64,000 bases of DNA from Bdellovibrio bacteriovorus HD100 (GTDB lineage: Bacteria > Bdellovibrionota > Bdellovibrionia > Bdellovibrionales > Bdellovibrionaceae), in NCBI RefSeq assembly GCF_000196175.1, contig NC_005363.1, forward strand, positions 2,666,001-2,730,000, read 5' to 3'. A program made the position numbers and the translations under genes. Numbering within the stretch: position 1 is the first letter of the stretch; every line of letters begins with the position of its first letter. Below are positions 18,067 through 26,586 of the stretch, piece after piece. The notes beneath the pieces are model-generated. The model ran no database searches. It saw nothing but the letters and a program-made list of their open reading frames with translations, and had not been told where the DNA came from.

Positions 18067-18782
18067 TTAATCTCGTATTCTGCTGTGACTTCAACACGAA
18101 CTTTGATCTGACCTGCAGCCACATCAGTGGAAGCGGCTTCCGCCATCATTTTGGCGCCGCCAAAGTTTCTGAACACCGGTTGTGGTGGCAAGCCGCCAGA
18201 CACGCCGTGGCTGATCTTGGAAACACCTTTGATCTTCACACCAGCCGCCTTGGCGATTTCATCAGCCTTGGTGCGGGTCGCACGAACAGCTTCACCCAAC
18301 GTGGCCGTTTCCGTCTGATCACGCTTGTCAGAATCCCAGGACAGTGACGAAACGTTGACACCCGCATCCATGGTCTTTTTGTCGGCAACCAGGGCATCCA
18401 GGAAGTTCCCGGCGTCTTCGACTTTACGCAAAGTCACCGTCAAAGACTGGGACACGCGGAAGCCGACCATTTTATTCTGACGAAGTTTTTGGTCGTATTC
18501 ATATTCCGGATTCAAAGAATAGTTGTCGGTCTGAATATCCTCTTTTTTAACTTTGAAATCTTCCAGAGTTTTTCTGACCTGCTTAAACTGGTTCGCCGCC
18601 AGTCCTTGAGCTTGCTTAGCGGTGGAGGCCTTGCTCCAAACTTCGATATTGAGGTTGACCATATTTGGGTCCAGTCCTCTTTCTGCAAAACCACTCACGA
18701 TAATGTAGCGACTGTCGGCCAAAGCCTGGGCCCCGGATACCATAGAGACAGCCATAAGGCCTGCCAAAACGTACTTCTTCAT
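18063..18782 (-). CDS. Secreted SIMPL-domain (DUF541) protein, YggE/Omp28-like
   Basis: The ATG at 18782 follows GGGGAG and opens a proper signal peptide (MKKYVLAGLMAV, cut near ALA-D). The remaining 215 or so residues match the SIMPL domain: IIVSGFAERGLDPN near the start, then VRATRTKADEIAKAAGVK late in the chain. Members are periplasmic or outer-membrane proteins linked to oxidative stress; the mechanism is unknown. A longer in-frame reading to 18905 has no support. Divergent from the OmpA-lipoprotein gene. Confidence 0.85.
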   Translation of the reverse strand: MKKYVLAGLMAVSMVSGAQALADSRYIIVSGFAERGLDPNMVNLNIEVWSKASTAKQAQGLAANQFKQVRKTLEDFKVKKEDIQTDNYSLNPEYEYDQKLRQNKMVGFRVSQSLTVTLRKVEDAGNFLDALVADKKTMDAGVNVSSLSWDSDKRDQTETATLGEAVRATRTKADEIAKAAGVKIKGVSKISHGVSGGLPPQPVFRNFGGAKMMAEAASTDVAAGQIKVRVEVTAEYEIN

Positions 18783-18823
18783 TCTTCTCCCCTTTCCTTG
18801 GGTCAAAGCACTAGCATAAGGGA

Positions 18824-18845
18824 CAGTTTGTCCATGGACAAGCTG
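18824..18845. promoter_or_regulatory. 22-bp palindrome between divergent envelope genes
   Basis: CAG-TTTGTCCATGGACAAG-CTG is palindromic except for one position per half (TTGTCCATGGACAA is perfect). It lies 42 bases upstream of the SIMPL gene and 118 bases upstream of the OmpA lipoprotein gene, a fitting place for an operator serving either promoter. Confidence 0.45.
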
Positions 18846-18963
18846 CTTCAGCTTCTGCGGCTGGCGCCGCGCCAGCTCTGCCGGCTGGGCCGAATGCATT
18901 AACAATTGCGAACTAACAAAGTTCGGTCATAATTGGAGGCTCAACTTTCAAGGAGTTTCCCAA

Positions 18964-19608
18964 ATGAAAAAGATGCTTTTGATCGGCACAGCAGTAGCAA
19001 TGATGCTTTCTGGCTGCGCAACTACACAAGAAAACCCAAACACAGCTAAAGGTGCTGGTATCGGTGCGGCGATTGGTGCTGTTGCAGGTGCGGTGATTGG
19101 TCACCAAACTGGTAAACGCAACGAAGGCGCTTTGATTGGTGCGGCATTGGGCGCTGGTATCGGCGGGACTGTGGGTCACCGTCTGGACAAACAACAAAAA
19201 GAACTGGCGAAAATCGCTGAAACCAAAAGAACTGAGCAGGGTCTGATCACGAAGCTGAAAAGCGACATCCTGTTTGACACTGGCAAAGCGGATTTGAAAC
19301 CAGCAGCACAAACTAACATCAATCAGTTGGCTGCGATCATGAAGAAATATCCAGAAAACATTCTGACCGTAAAAGGTTACACTGATGACACTGGCTCTCA
19401 GATGGTGAACAACCCATTGTCTGAACAACGTGCAAAAGCCGTCAGCGCTCAATTGGTTGCTGCAGGCGTTCCTGCACAAACAGTGACTTCCATCGGCATG
19501 GGTGCATTGAACCCAGTGGACCCAGCAAAAACGAAAGAAGCGCGTGCGAAAAATCGCCGTGTGGAAATCGAAATCACTGTGGACGAATCCAAAGTTCCTA
19601 AGTCTTAA
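18964..19608 (+). CDS. OmpA-family lipoprotein with glycine zipper
   Basis: A lipobox LSGC puts the lipidated cysteine at residue 18. Residues 30-80 form a glycine-zipper segment with repeated GAAIGA-type motifs, able to insert in a membrane. The C-terminal OmpA domain (about 100-205) contains DILFDTGKADLKP and LSEQRAKAV, and NRRVEIEI near the end, which bind peptidoglycan. The layout equals YiaD-type proteins that tie outer membrane to cell wall. AAGGAG precedes the ATG and a strong terminator follows. Confidence 0.93.
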   Translation: MKKMLLIGTAVAMMLSGCATTQENPNTAKGAGIGAAIGAVAGAVIGHQTGKRNEGALIGAALGAGIGGTVGHRLDKQQKELAKIAETKRTEQGLITKLKSDILFDTGKADLKPAAQTNINQLAAIMKKYPENILTVKGYTDDTGSQMVNNPLSEQRAKAVSAQLVAAGVPAQTVTSIGMGALNPVDPAKTKEARAKNRRVEIEITVDESKVPKS

Positions 19609-19617
19609 TTTCCCAAT

Positions 19618-19646
19618 AAAAAGGCCCGATCTCTTCGGGCCTTTTT
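19618..19646 (+). terminator. Terminator of the OmpA lipoprotein gene
   Basis: GGCCCGA and TCGGGCC pair around TCTCT, with A-run before and T5 after the stem. Confidence 0.9.
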
Positions 19647-19758
19647 GCTGACTCTCAGCACAGACTTCACGTGTATGTTACCACTTCATTTGATCCCATT
19701 ATCTAGATAGCAAAACTGTGCCCTACACTTCTCTTTAAATCTTTCAGAGGAGTTTTCC

Positions 19759-20079
19759 ATGGCATTTGGAATTGTTCATTTTTTCCCGAACGGCACCCAA
19801 CAACAATACGACGCCACACTGGCCGCCGTGCATCCGGACCGCAGCACGTTGCCAAAGGGGCAGCTCTATCACGCCGCAGGTAAGTCCGAAGGCGGATGGA
19901 CCGTGATCGCGATCCACGATTCAGCGGAAAGCTGGGAAGAGTTCCGCAACGACATTTTGATGCCTCGTCTTTCCAAAGGCATCCAGGGTGGCTTCACGAC
20001 GCCTCCCCAAGAGCAGAGCTTTGAAGTCTACTATGAAAAACAAATCCGCAAAGGGCCGGAACGCGAAGCGCATATTTAA
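19759..20079 (+). CDS. Small protein, possible dimeric alpha-beta barrel, 106 aa
   Basis: No signal peptide, so probably cytosolic. The pattern of a beta strand with HFFPNGT, LYHAAG, GWTVIAIHDSAESWEEF and a final strand resembles the ABM/dimeric alpha-beta barrel fold used by small monooxygenases and unknown proteins. AGAGGAG precedes the ATG. Single gene, no functional clue from neighbours. Confidence 0.6.
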   Translation: MAFGIVHFFPNGTQQQYDATLAAVHPDRSTLPKGQLYHAAGKSEGGWTVIAIHDSAESWEEFRNDILMPRLSKGIQGGFTTPPQEQSFEVYYEKQIRKGPEREAHI

Positions 20080-20120
20080 TATCCAAGCGGGGCCCTGTTT
20101 GAGTTTGAAGATTTTTTCAA

Positions 20121-20486
20121 TCAAGTCTTTCTGACAAACCGAGCCTCGTCTTTAATCTGCAAGACCGCGCGAAATCCCGCGCTGCCACACATTGCGGCCA
20201 CCAGGCATCTCATGGATTCAATGGTGCGCCCCTTCGAGCCTACAATTCTGCCAAAGTCGGCGGACACGGTGTCGATTTCATACAGAGTCGTTTTGCTTCC
20301 GACACTGACTCGGACCGTGGTTTGACTTGGTTCTGCGACAAGGCAGGACAGCATCTCTTGAAGCACGAAACGGACCCTTTCTCGCACGTCAACGGGGTCT
20401 TTATCCGAGTCCCCACTTTGCACCTGAGAACCAAGACCGTTTCTTCTGATCACCACGACATCATTACCGTCACCTTTTCCCACCAC
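20121..20486 (-). CDS. KH-domain RNA-binding protein, KhpA (YlqC)-like
   Basis: The C-terminal two-thirds match the KhpA/YlqC single KH domain: VRFVLQEMLSCLV, a strand pair, then the RNA-binding GxxG loop as GRIVGSKGRTIESMR (about 81-95). The N-terminal 35 residues are extra compared with usual 75-90-aa KhpA. The likely start is GTG at 20486 after GGGGGGA. It may bind mRNA or rRNA; partner unknown. Confidence 0.7.
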   Translation of the reverse strand: MVGKGDGNDVVVIRRNGLGSQVQSGDSDKDPVDVRERVRFVLQEMLSCLVAEPSQTTVRVSVGSKTTLYEIDTVSADFGRIVGSKGRTIESMRCLVAAMCGSAGFRAVLQIKDEARFVRKT

Positions 20487-20568
20487 GTCCCCCCTGTCCC
20501 ATTAGATTTGAGAATTGGAACAAAGAAAAGTCCGGCAAAAAAACTATCGTTGCTCAGAAGTACTGGGC

Positions 20569-20597
20569 AACGGTGAGGCCTTCGTAGCCCCACCGTT
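20569..20597. terminator. Hairpin between two minus-strand genes
   Basis: AACGGTGAGGC and GCCCCACCGTT pair with one A-C mismatch around a 7-base loop. The T-run lies on the plus-strand side only, so its use as a terminator for the secreted-protein gene to its right is uncertain. Confidence 0.4.
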
Positions 20598-20611
20598 CCA
20601 GTTTTTAAATT

Positions 20612-21022
20612 TTAGTTGTCGCCACGATCATGGCCTCCGCCATGCCCACCGTGTCCACCGTGACCACCATGGCCGTGACCTCCGCGACCGCCTTTACCAC
20701 CGCGATCCCCACCGCGCCCTTCATGGTCACGATAGGGTTTGCAGACGCTACCACAACGATAGAAGCCACGGCCCCAGCCGCCCCAGCAGTACTTCGCTGT
20801 TTCTTCATAGTGCGCTGGGCATTCAGAGCTGTTCGAAGGTTCACAGGCGCCAAGAACCTGCAGGTCTTCGGCCGTGGGTTGCGGTGGGCAATAACCACTC
20901 AGCGGCTGCAGAACAATCGTTCCATCCGAACCAATCGCCACGGTGCCTTCCTGCGTTTGCGCCTGCGCGAAGGAACCCATCAGCATGAAACTCAGTACCA
21001 GAGATGAAATAACTTTTTTCAC
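20612..21022 (-). CDS. Secreted protein with Gly/His-rich tail, 136 aa
   Basis: A signal peptide (MKKVISSLVLSFMLMG, cut near AQAQ) leads to a domain with six cysteines (residues about 45-92, including GYCPPQP, ECPAHYEETAKYC and RCGSVC). The last 35 residues are almost only Gly, His, Arg and Asp in GGHGGH-type repeats. Such a tail could bind zinc, nickel or copper, or be a flexible sticky region. GGAGAAA precedes the ATG. No family recognised; composition of the tail is unlike neighbours. Confidence 0.7.
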   Translation of the reverse strand: MKKVISSLVLSFMLMGSFAQAQTQEGTVAIGSDGTIVLQPLSGYCPPQPTAEDLQVLGACEPSNSSECPAHYEETAKYCWGGWGRGFYRCGSVCKPYRDHEGRGGDRGGKGGRGGHGHGGHGGHGGHGGGHDRGDN

Positions 21023-21267
21023 GATTTCTCCTTAATGTTTTTTTCAGGGCGACATTGCCCTTGGATCGGCAGCCTATTTTTGCAAATCAGGAATTTCCAG
21101 AAAAGTTCGACGGATCTGCGGTTAAACAGCGAGCATTCAAAATTTTGAGCAACACCCAAGATATTCAAAAAAGTCGTGTTGCTGACGAAAAAAGCGCAAC
21201 GGAATAGAAGGCCCTCGCACTCTCCCCGTTTGACACCAAAACTTCAAAAAAGAGATTGTACCCGTAC
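21023..21267. other. Intergenic region between divergent genes
   Basis: This 245-base stretch should hold the promoters of the Gly/His-rich protein gene (minus) and the first TIGR02147-type regulator (plus). I see no gene and no clear palindrome. Confidence 0.4.
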
Positions 21268-21900
21268 ATGGATCTCTCACTACTTCTGCAAGACGAATTC
21301 GAAAAAAGAAGACGCAAAAATCCACGCTACAGTCTGCGGGCCTTCGCCAACAGTCTGAACATAGATGCGGGAAGCCTGGCCCGGGTCATGAGCGGGCAAC
21401 GTGTCGTCAAGGATGCCACCGCCCGACAACTGATGACGGGTCTGCAGATACCGAATGAACACCAGATCCTGGTGCTCAGCCACCTGGAAGCCAGCCGACG
21501 CAAAAAGAAAGAACAGGATGAAATGAGTTTCCTGGCCACGAGCTCTATTGAAGAGGCCGTCGACAAACTGAATATCTATATCCTGATCAGCCTTGAAAGC
21601 GGGCCGTTCTGCCAAAAAGAAAACTTTCCCCAGCTGGCCCAGCTTCTTAACATCAGTATTGAAGAACTCCAAAAACGCCTCTTGGAGCTGGAGCGATTGG
21701 GGCTCTTGTCAGCAACCGACACTCACATGGTCTGCGCCAGCAGCAGTATCAGCAATATGACTTTGCCACTGAATCCGGAAGACCTGCCCCGCGTGCGTGA
21801 CATTCTCAAGAATGCCCGAAAACGGATCAACGTTCTGACCTCCCGAAGCAAAGGAGACAAAGTCCTCTTCAATATCTGCACGGCCGCCTTCCCCGTCTGA
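21268..21900 (+). CDS. TIGR02147/DUF4423-type regulator, paralogue 1
   Basis: About 210 aa. An N-terminal helix-turn-helix-like region contains NPRYSLRAFANSL (about 19-31) and SLARVMSGQRVVK (about 37-49), the signature of the TIGR02147 family, which I know as expanded in Bdellovibrio and Fibrobacter. A winged-helix-like part with LAQLLNISIEELQKRL follows near 130-145. It should bind DNA and control transcription. A TTG at 21256 is also in frame; the ATG fits the paralogue downstream. The next gene is a clear duplicate. Confidence 0.82.
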   Translation: MDLSLLLQDEFEKRRRKNPRYSLRAFANSLNIDAGSLARVMSGQRVVKDATARQLMTGLQIPNEHQILVLSHLEASRRKKKEQDEMSFLATSSIEEAVDKLNIYILISLESGPFCQKENFPQLAQLLNISIEELQKRLLELERLGLLSATDTHMVCASSSISNMTLPLNPEDLPRVRDILKNARKRINVLTSRSKGDKVLFNICTAAFPV

Positions 21901-22024
21901 GCACACACCTTCTTCTGAAGAATTTACAGGCCGTTGCTCAGTTTTTTTCAAGCAACGGTATTAAAATCCCCTTTCTGCCTCTTACAAATAACGTAATTGA
22001 CAATTAATTTACGCTCCATAGAAG

Positions 22025-22786
22025 ATGCGCCCCATGGAACTAGCGGCACTTTTAAGAACTGAACTCGCAAAAAGGCAGAACAAGAATCCTCGGTACAGCC
22101 TTCGGGCGTTTGCCAAGAGTCTTGATCAGGACGCCGGAACACTGACACGGGTGATGAGCGGCCAAAGAGTCGTAAAACAGCCTACGGCCCTGGCCGTGAT
22201 GCAGGCGCTGAATATTGATTCAGGAATGCAGGACCAGATTCTGGCCAGCCTTTCCAGCAGCCGCAAACAAAGAACACCAAAGACCGCCAAGATGCAGCCC
22301 GTTTCCGTGGCTGACTTTGAGAACATCTTTGAAACAACCAACATTCATCTTCTGGCCAGCCTGCGCCTGAAAAAGTTCAGACCCAAACGCAATTGGGACA
22401 ACCTGGCCCGCCACCTGCGTCTCGCACCGGAAGAACTCGAGTCCCGCCTGATCAGTCTTGAAAAAATCGGTGCCATTGCCATCAAAAACTCGACTGTGGA
22501 AGTCATCAGCAAAAATCTCAGCACCCTGCCCATTCCGTTCACTACAGAAAGACGCAAAGCCGTGCAGAAAGACTTCCTGGATCAGGCCAAACGCGCCATT
22601 GACGAGGTTCCCTTTGAACTTCGGGACAACTGCACCCTGACCATCCCCATCAGCGGGAAGGACCTTGCCAAGATCAAACAGATCCTGCAAAAGGCCCGGA
22701 CTCGTATCAATGATCTGTCTGAAAAAAAATCGACCCATGACCATATCTATAACGTCAGCATGGCTGTTTATCCGGTGATTCTATGA
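22025..22786 (+). CDS. TIGR02147/DUF4423-type regulator, paralogue 2
   Basis: 253 aa, closely similar to the preceding regulator: NPRYSLRAFAKSL, then TLTRVMSGQRVVK, then LARHLRLAPEELESRL and a similar C-terminal part ending in the same MAVYPV-like motif. It carries about 40 extra residues in the second half. The two arose by tandem duplication. The stop overlaps the start of the secreted-protein gene (ATGA), so regulator and secreted protein are co-expressed, which hints that the regulator serves that locus. Confidence 0.82.
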   Translation: MRPMELAALLRTELAKRQNKNPRYSLRAFAKSLDQDAGTLTRVMSGQRVVKQPTALAVMQALNIDSGMQDQILASLSSSRKQRTPKTAKMQPVSVADFENIFETTNIHLLASLRLKKFRPKRNWDNLARHLRLAPEELESRLISLEKIGAIAIKNSTVEVISKNLSTLPIPFTTERRKAVQKDFLDQAKRAIDEVPFELRDNCTLTIPISGKDLAKIKQILQKARTRINDLSEKKSTHDHIYNVSMAVYPVIL

Positions 22787-23547
22787 CAAAAAAATTCCTG
22801 TGCCTTGTGCTTGCTCTGACTTTCGTGTCGACCGTGGCTTCAGCCCAAGTTCAGCGCCCCGGCGGCATTGAAACCAATGGCGGTAACGCTTATGCCGCAG
22901 AGTTTTTCAGCATCCTGGACGATCTGCTGTCTCAGTTTGGCCAGAAAATTCTGTCAGAGGGCGATTCAACTGTTGTCGCCAAAGTGCGAGCCACCAGATA
23001 CAGGATCTCGGTAAAGTCCGAGACACGTGTGCTGCTTGGCGATGTCGAGGTGAGCGCCATCAACCAGCCTGGCTTGAACCTGATCATCTTGTCTGAGGAC
23101 GTCTGGAGCCGTCTTAACGCTGATCAAAAGCGCCTTTTGGTGTTGCATGAAATCCTGCCTGTGGCGGGATTTGATGATAAGAACTACCACCTGTCGTCGT
23201 CTCTTTTGGCGGTGCTCACCACGACTGACGCCACTGCCGAACAGATAAAAGACCTGATCGGCATGTGCCAGAAGTACCGCATCGCCACTTTTGATCTGGA
23301 GCTTCTGAAAAGCCGAAAAGATCTTAGCTATATGATTCACGTCGCCGCTTTGCGCGGATGTCATCCGTTTATTGAAAAAGCGGCTCAGGCAGAGTGGGAT
23401 GTGGATTCCTGCTGGAACGAAAAAACCGCCTACCAAAGACTTGTAAAGTCGGTCGACGTTCTGCTGCCCGCAGAGATGCAAGATCGCCTGGACACCGCAG
23501 AGCTGCTGTTAAGACTGGGCGCAAACGAAGAATTCAACTGTAAGTAA
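22783..23547 (+). CDS. Secreted protein with an HE motif, 254 aa
   Basis: A signal peptide (cut near ASAQV at about 22) and a GIETNGGNAYAAEF segment begin the chain. Around residue 120 the sequence LLVLHEILPVAGFDD sits after helix-forming NADQKR. This recalls the HExxx zinc-site helix of metallopeptidases, but the second histidine of HExxH is absent. The C-terminal part has two cysteine pairs and ankyrin-like helices. Unknown family. Translationally coupled to the upstream regulator. Confidence 0.68.
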   Translation: MTKKFLCLVLALTFVSTVASAQVQRPGGIETNGGNAYAAEFFSILDDLLSQFGQKILSEGDSTVVAKVRATRYRISVKSETRVLLGDVEVSAINQPGLNLIILSEDVWSRLNADQKRLLVLHEILPVAGFDDKNYHLSSSLLAVLTTTDATAEQIKDLIGMCQKYRIATFDLELLKSRKDLSYMIHVAALRGCHPFIEKAAQAEWDVDSCWNEKTAYQRLVKSVDVLLPAEMQDRLDTAELLLRLGANEEFNCK

Positions 23548-23556
23548 GGGGCGCTA

Positions 23557-23580
23557 CGGAAGCCCAGAACAGGGCTTCCG
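23557..23580. terminator. Hairpin between convergent genes
   Basis: CGGAAGCCC and GGGCTTCCG form a perfect 9-bp stem with a 6-base loop between the secreted-protein gene and the HD-hydrolase gene. No long T-tract, so it may serve both strands weakly. Confidence 0.55.
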
Positions 23581-23593
23581 AATGGATGCGAGC

Positions 23594-24172
23594 TTATTTT
23601 TTCAAAAGGCTTTTTGCCAGATCCAGGAAGCGGGCCTCGGTGACTTCCGACGGCCAAGGGATGATCGGGAAATCAAACGGCTCATCTTCTGAAATATTCC
23701 AGGACTTCAGATCTTTGGTGATCAGGTCACGGACTTCCGTCGCCAGCAGGCGGCGGTCGATCTGCTTCACCACTTTTGGCAGTGGGTATTCCAGGTTGAA
23801 GCGTTTGGAAATCGCCCAGTGAATGCGGGATTCGATGATTTCAAAATCCGGCAGCAAAGCCTTCACCGGAGACACCAGATCACCCACATAGGCTTCGGTC
23901 GCATCATGGAAAAGCATGTGCAAGGCGATCTCTTTGGTTGGGGAAACTTCCGCCCCCAGGCAAGAGTGCTGACCCACGCTGTAGAAGAAGCGTGTGTGCC
24001 CATTAAATCTTGCCTGACGAGCCAGCGCGCAGGCGATGTCTTCAATCATAATCGCATCCGGATCCGGCTTCAGAATGCTGAAGCGGCTTCCCGACAGGGT
24101 CACAACCCAGGATTTTTCCACGATTTCAGGACGATTCAAATTTTCCGGCAGAATGGGCATTTCGATGTTCAT
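23594..24172 (-). CDS. HD-domain phosphohydrolase, YfbR-like
   Basis: The protein (192 aa) has the HD-domain metal site in order: an early histidine in YSVGQHS, the paired HD in MLFHDATEAYVGD (about 88-100), and a later aspartate in KQIDRRLLATE. The arrangement resembles YfbR-type 5'-deoxynucleotidases that act on dNMPs. No signal peptide, so cytosolic. It is a single gene with convergent and divergent neighbours. Substrate is inferred from the family only. Confidence 0.82.
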   Translation of the reverse strand: MNIEMPILPENLNRPEIVEKSWVVTLSGSRFSILKPDPDAIMIEDIACALARQARFNGHTRFFYSVGQHSCLGAEVSPTKEIALHMLFHDATEAYVGDLVSPVKALLPDFEIIESRIHWAISKRFNLEYPLPKVVKQIDRRLLATEVRDLITKDLKSWNISEDEPFDFPIIPWPSEVTEARFLDLAKSLLKK

Positions 24173-24388
24173 GGGTTGGTTGCTTACCTTATGGTTTCAG
24201 CAGTTGCATGAAGAATCCGCGCGAGGCGCCGCGTCAGGGTAGGAATTTCTCGGAACAGTCAAAAGACAAAACACCCCCCATTTACCGGACGGTAACTTGA
24301 GAAAACTGTGTGCCCTGCCAGAAGCTGCCTCCATCTCTTTGCGCAAAGAGGACAAATAAAATCGAACACAAAATGGAGACCCTTGAAT

Positions 24389-24868
24389 ATGAAACGCATT
24401 ATGACCCTTTTGATCACTTTGATGTCCGCTGTGCCTGCTTTTGCCGCTGTGAACGCCAACTCTTCCTGGGAAGAGATCATGCGTGACCGCTATGCGATCG
24501 TGAAGGCCCCAACGATTTACATGGGCCGCGCGATTGACTACACCTTCGCCTGCCAGGACGGTGACCGTCTGCGCACACAAAAGCCCGTGGACACCACGGT
24601 CAGCCGCACTCGTGGTGACCGCGAAGAGATCATCGTGATCGACCGCGATTATCTTTCCACACCGATCAACTACACTCACGAAGTGGAAAACTGCTTCTGG
24701 AACAACAACCAGCGCCGCTGCAAAATGGAAACGGTCACGGGCTCTTACCCACTGACAGTGAACATCCCGGTTTACAAGCGCATCTCCAACCGCAACGTGG
24801 AAAGATATGAGCTTATGTTTAGAAAATCTTACACGGTTCCTCAGTGTGACACTCCGACTGTGGACTAA
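24389..24868 (+). CDS. Secreted protein of unknown function, 159 aa
   Basis: TGGAGA lies 9 bases before the ATG at 24389, which opens a signal peptide (cut near AFAAV). A longer in-frame reading from 24308 lacks support. The mature part has four cysteines and is rich in Arg, Thr and Asp; I see no known domain. A perfect 12-bp hairpin follows. Confidence 0.68.
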   Translation: MKRIMTLLITLMSAVPAFAAVNANSSWEEIMRDRYAIVKAPTIYMGRAIDYTFACQDGDRLRTQKPVDTTVSRTRGDREEIIVIDRDYLSTPINYTHEVENCFWNNNQRRCKMETVTGSYPLTVNIPVYKRISNRNVERYELMFRKSYTVPQCDTPTVD

Positions 24869-24890
24869 GAAAATTTCAATACCCTTTCAA

Positions 24891-24917
24891 CAAGAGGAGT
24901 TCTAGGAACTCCTCTTG
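24891..24917. terminator. Perfect 12-bp hairpin after the secreted-protein gene
   Basis: CAAGAGGAGTTC and GAACTCCTCTTG pair around a TAG loop. The stem is long and perfect but is followed by TCTGTTGAG instead of a T-run. Its 5' arm and loop hold AGGAG sequences but lie too far from the next ATG (24950) to act as its ribosome-binding site. Confidence 0.5.
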
Positions 24918-24949
24918 TCTGTTGAGGGCCCCGGAATTAATCAATCGCC

Positions 24950-26572
24950 ATGCAAAGACGTGATTTTCTAAAAACCAGCTTGTCCGTGGCAGCTCTTTCT
25001 TCTCTTCCTGCATCCTCTCTGGCCAAAGGCTCGGAGTGGGTCAATGACCAGCTGACGGACGACTGGCCGATTGCGCGCCTGAAGGAATCTGAAAACAACA
25101 GCATTGATTTCAATGGTGATGACATCAACCGCCCGCACGATGCCTTCTGGAACATCGACGGCTATATCGAGAAAAAAGGCGGCGAACCCAAGTCCTTCTC
25201 TGAGGACCTGGATGTCGTGATCGTGGGGGGCGGTATTGCCGGCCTTTCCACAGCTTACTATTTGCGCGACAAAAAAATCGCCTTGCTTGAAATGGATTTC
25301 CGTCTGGGCGGAAACTCCAAAGGGGAACAGTACAAAAATTCTGTCTATTCCACAGGCGCGGCTTATTTGGTTGAACCAGATCAGACAGCCCCACTGGGAA
25401 GTCTTTTGACGGAACTGGGCATCTGGGACAAAGCCCGTCGTGAAAGCTCTGATCACACCACGGTTCTTTACAACAACAAGTTCACGTCCCCGTTCTGGAA
25501 AGGGGCCACAGACAAAGCGGCCGCTGACAACTTCAACAAGGTCTTTAAGCGCCTGGCTGAAATCGGTGCGGAAGCGGACTTCGACTATAACGGAGAGTTG
25601 GCTCGTTCGGTGGATCACCTGAACTTCGAACAATGGCTGGCAAAAGAATTCGGCGACGTGCACAAGCACTTGCTTGAATACTTCCAGCTGTACGGATGGA
25701 GCTCGTTCTGCGGATCTACCGACGAACTGTCGGCGTACCAGTACCTGGGCTTTATCTGTGCAGAGACCGGCACGTTGATGGCCTACCCGGGTGGTAACGC
25801 TTATGTTGCACACAAGATGGCGCAAAAGATCCGCAAAGATGCCGGTGACAAATCCCTGCGTGCAGGAAGCATCGTTTTGCGTGTGACCACTGAAGGTGAT
25901 TCCGCTGTGATCCTTTATGAAGACGCCATGGGTGTTCTGAAAAAGATCCGCGCCAAACAAGTGGTCATGGCCTGCCAAAAGTTTGTCGCCAAACGTCTGT
26001 TGCCACAGATGCCAAAAGACCAAGCTGACGCAATCACCATGCTTCCGTACCGCGCGTACCTGGTTGGCAACATCCTGACGAAAAAGAACTTCCAAAGTCC
26101 AAGTTATGAACTGTACTGCCTGAAAGGCCAAGTGCCCCCGTCACCAACACCGATGAGACGTGGTGACCGCAGCTTCACGGATGTTTGTTTCGGCACTTGG
26201 GCCCAGGAAGACAAAGTCGATCACAGCGTGCTGACTCTTTATCACGGCATCCCTTACGATGGGGCCCGTCAGTTCCTGTTCAATCCGGCTTCCCACGACA
26301 AATACAAAGCCAAGTATCTGCAGGATGTGGAACCGATTCTGCAAACCATGAACCTCGGCATGAATGACGTGCACGGCATCCGCCTGACTCGCTGGGGCCA
26401 CGCTTTGCCGCTGTCTCGCGCGGGTCTGATTCAAGACGGTTTGCCACAAAAAGCATCTGAGTCCATCAACGGCATCATCCACTTTGCCAATCAGGACAAC
26501 TGGATGAACCCCTGCTTTGAAACGGCTCACCACTGCGCGATCGAAGTGGCGACAAAAATCAAAGGCCAGTAA
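24950..26572 (+). CDS. Tat-exported FAD-dependent oxidoreductase, 540 aa
   Basis: The N-terminus has a twin-arginine signal (RRDFLKTS, then a hydrophobic run and a Ser/Ala-rich site), so a folded protein with bound cofactor is sent to the periplasm. The FAD-binding motif GGGIAGLSTAYYL (about 86-98) ends in an acidic LLEMD, followed by the GG motif region RLGGNS. The rest has the flavin amine oxidase/protoporphyrinogen-oxidase-like fold. Substrate unknown. It is followed 14 bases later by a DUF3703 gene. Confidence 0.82.
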   Translation: MQRRDFLKTSLSVAALSSLPASSLAKGSEWVNDQLTDDWPIARLKESENNSIDFNGDDINRPHDAFWNIDGYIEKKGGEPKSFSEDLDVVIVGGGIAGLSTAYYLRDKKIALLEMDFRLGGNSKGEQYKNSVYSTGAAYLVEPDQTAPLGSLLTELGIWDKARRESSDHTTVLYNNKFTSPFWKGATDKAAADNFNKVFKRLAEIGAEADFDYNGELARSVDHLNFEQWLAKEFGDVHKHLLEYFQLYGWSSFCGSTDELSAYQYLGFICAETGTLMAYPGGNAYVAHKMAQKIRKDAGDKSLRAGSIVLRVTTEGDSAVILYEDAMGVLKKIRAKQVVMACQKFVAKRLLPQMPKDQADAITMLPYRAYLVGNILTKKNFQSPSYELYCLKGQVPPSPTPMRRGDRSFTDVCFGTWAQEDKVDHSVLTLYHGIPYDGARQFLFNPASHDKYKAKYLQDVEPILQTMNLGMNDVHGIRLTRWGHALPLSRAGLIQDGLPQKASESINGIIHFANQDNWMNPCFETAHHCAIEVATKIKGQ

Positions 26573-26586
26573 GGCTAAACCCACCC

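Noticed and set aside
24968-26131. 387-codon open frame on the minus strand
   Set aside because: Antisense to the Tat-exported oxidoreductase; no motif or start signal.
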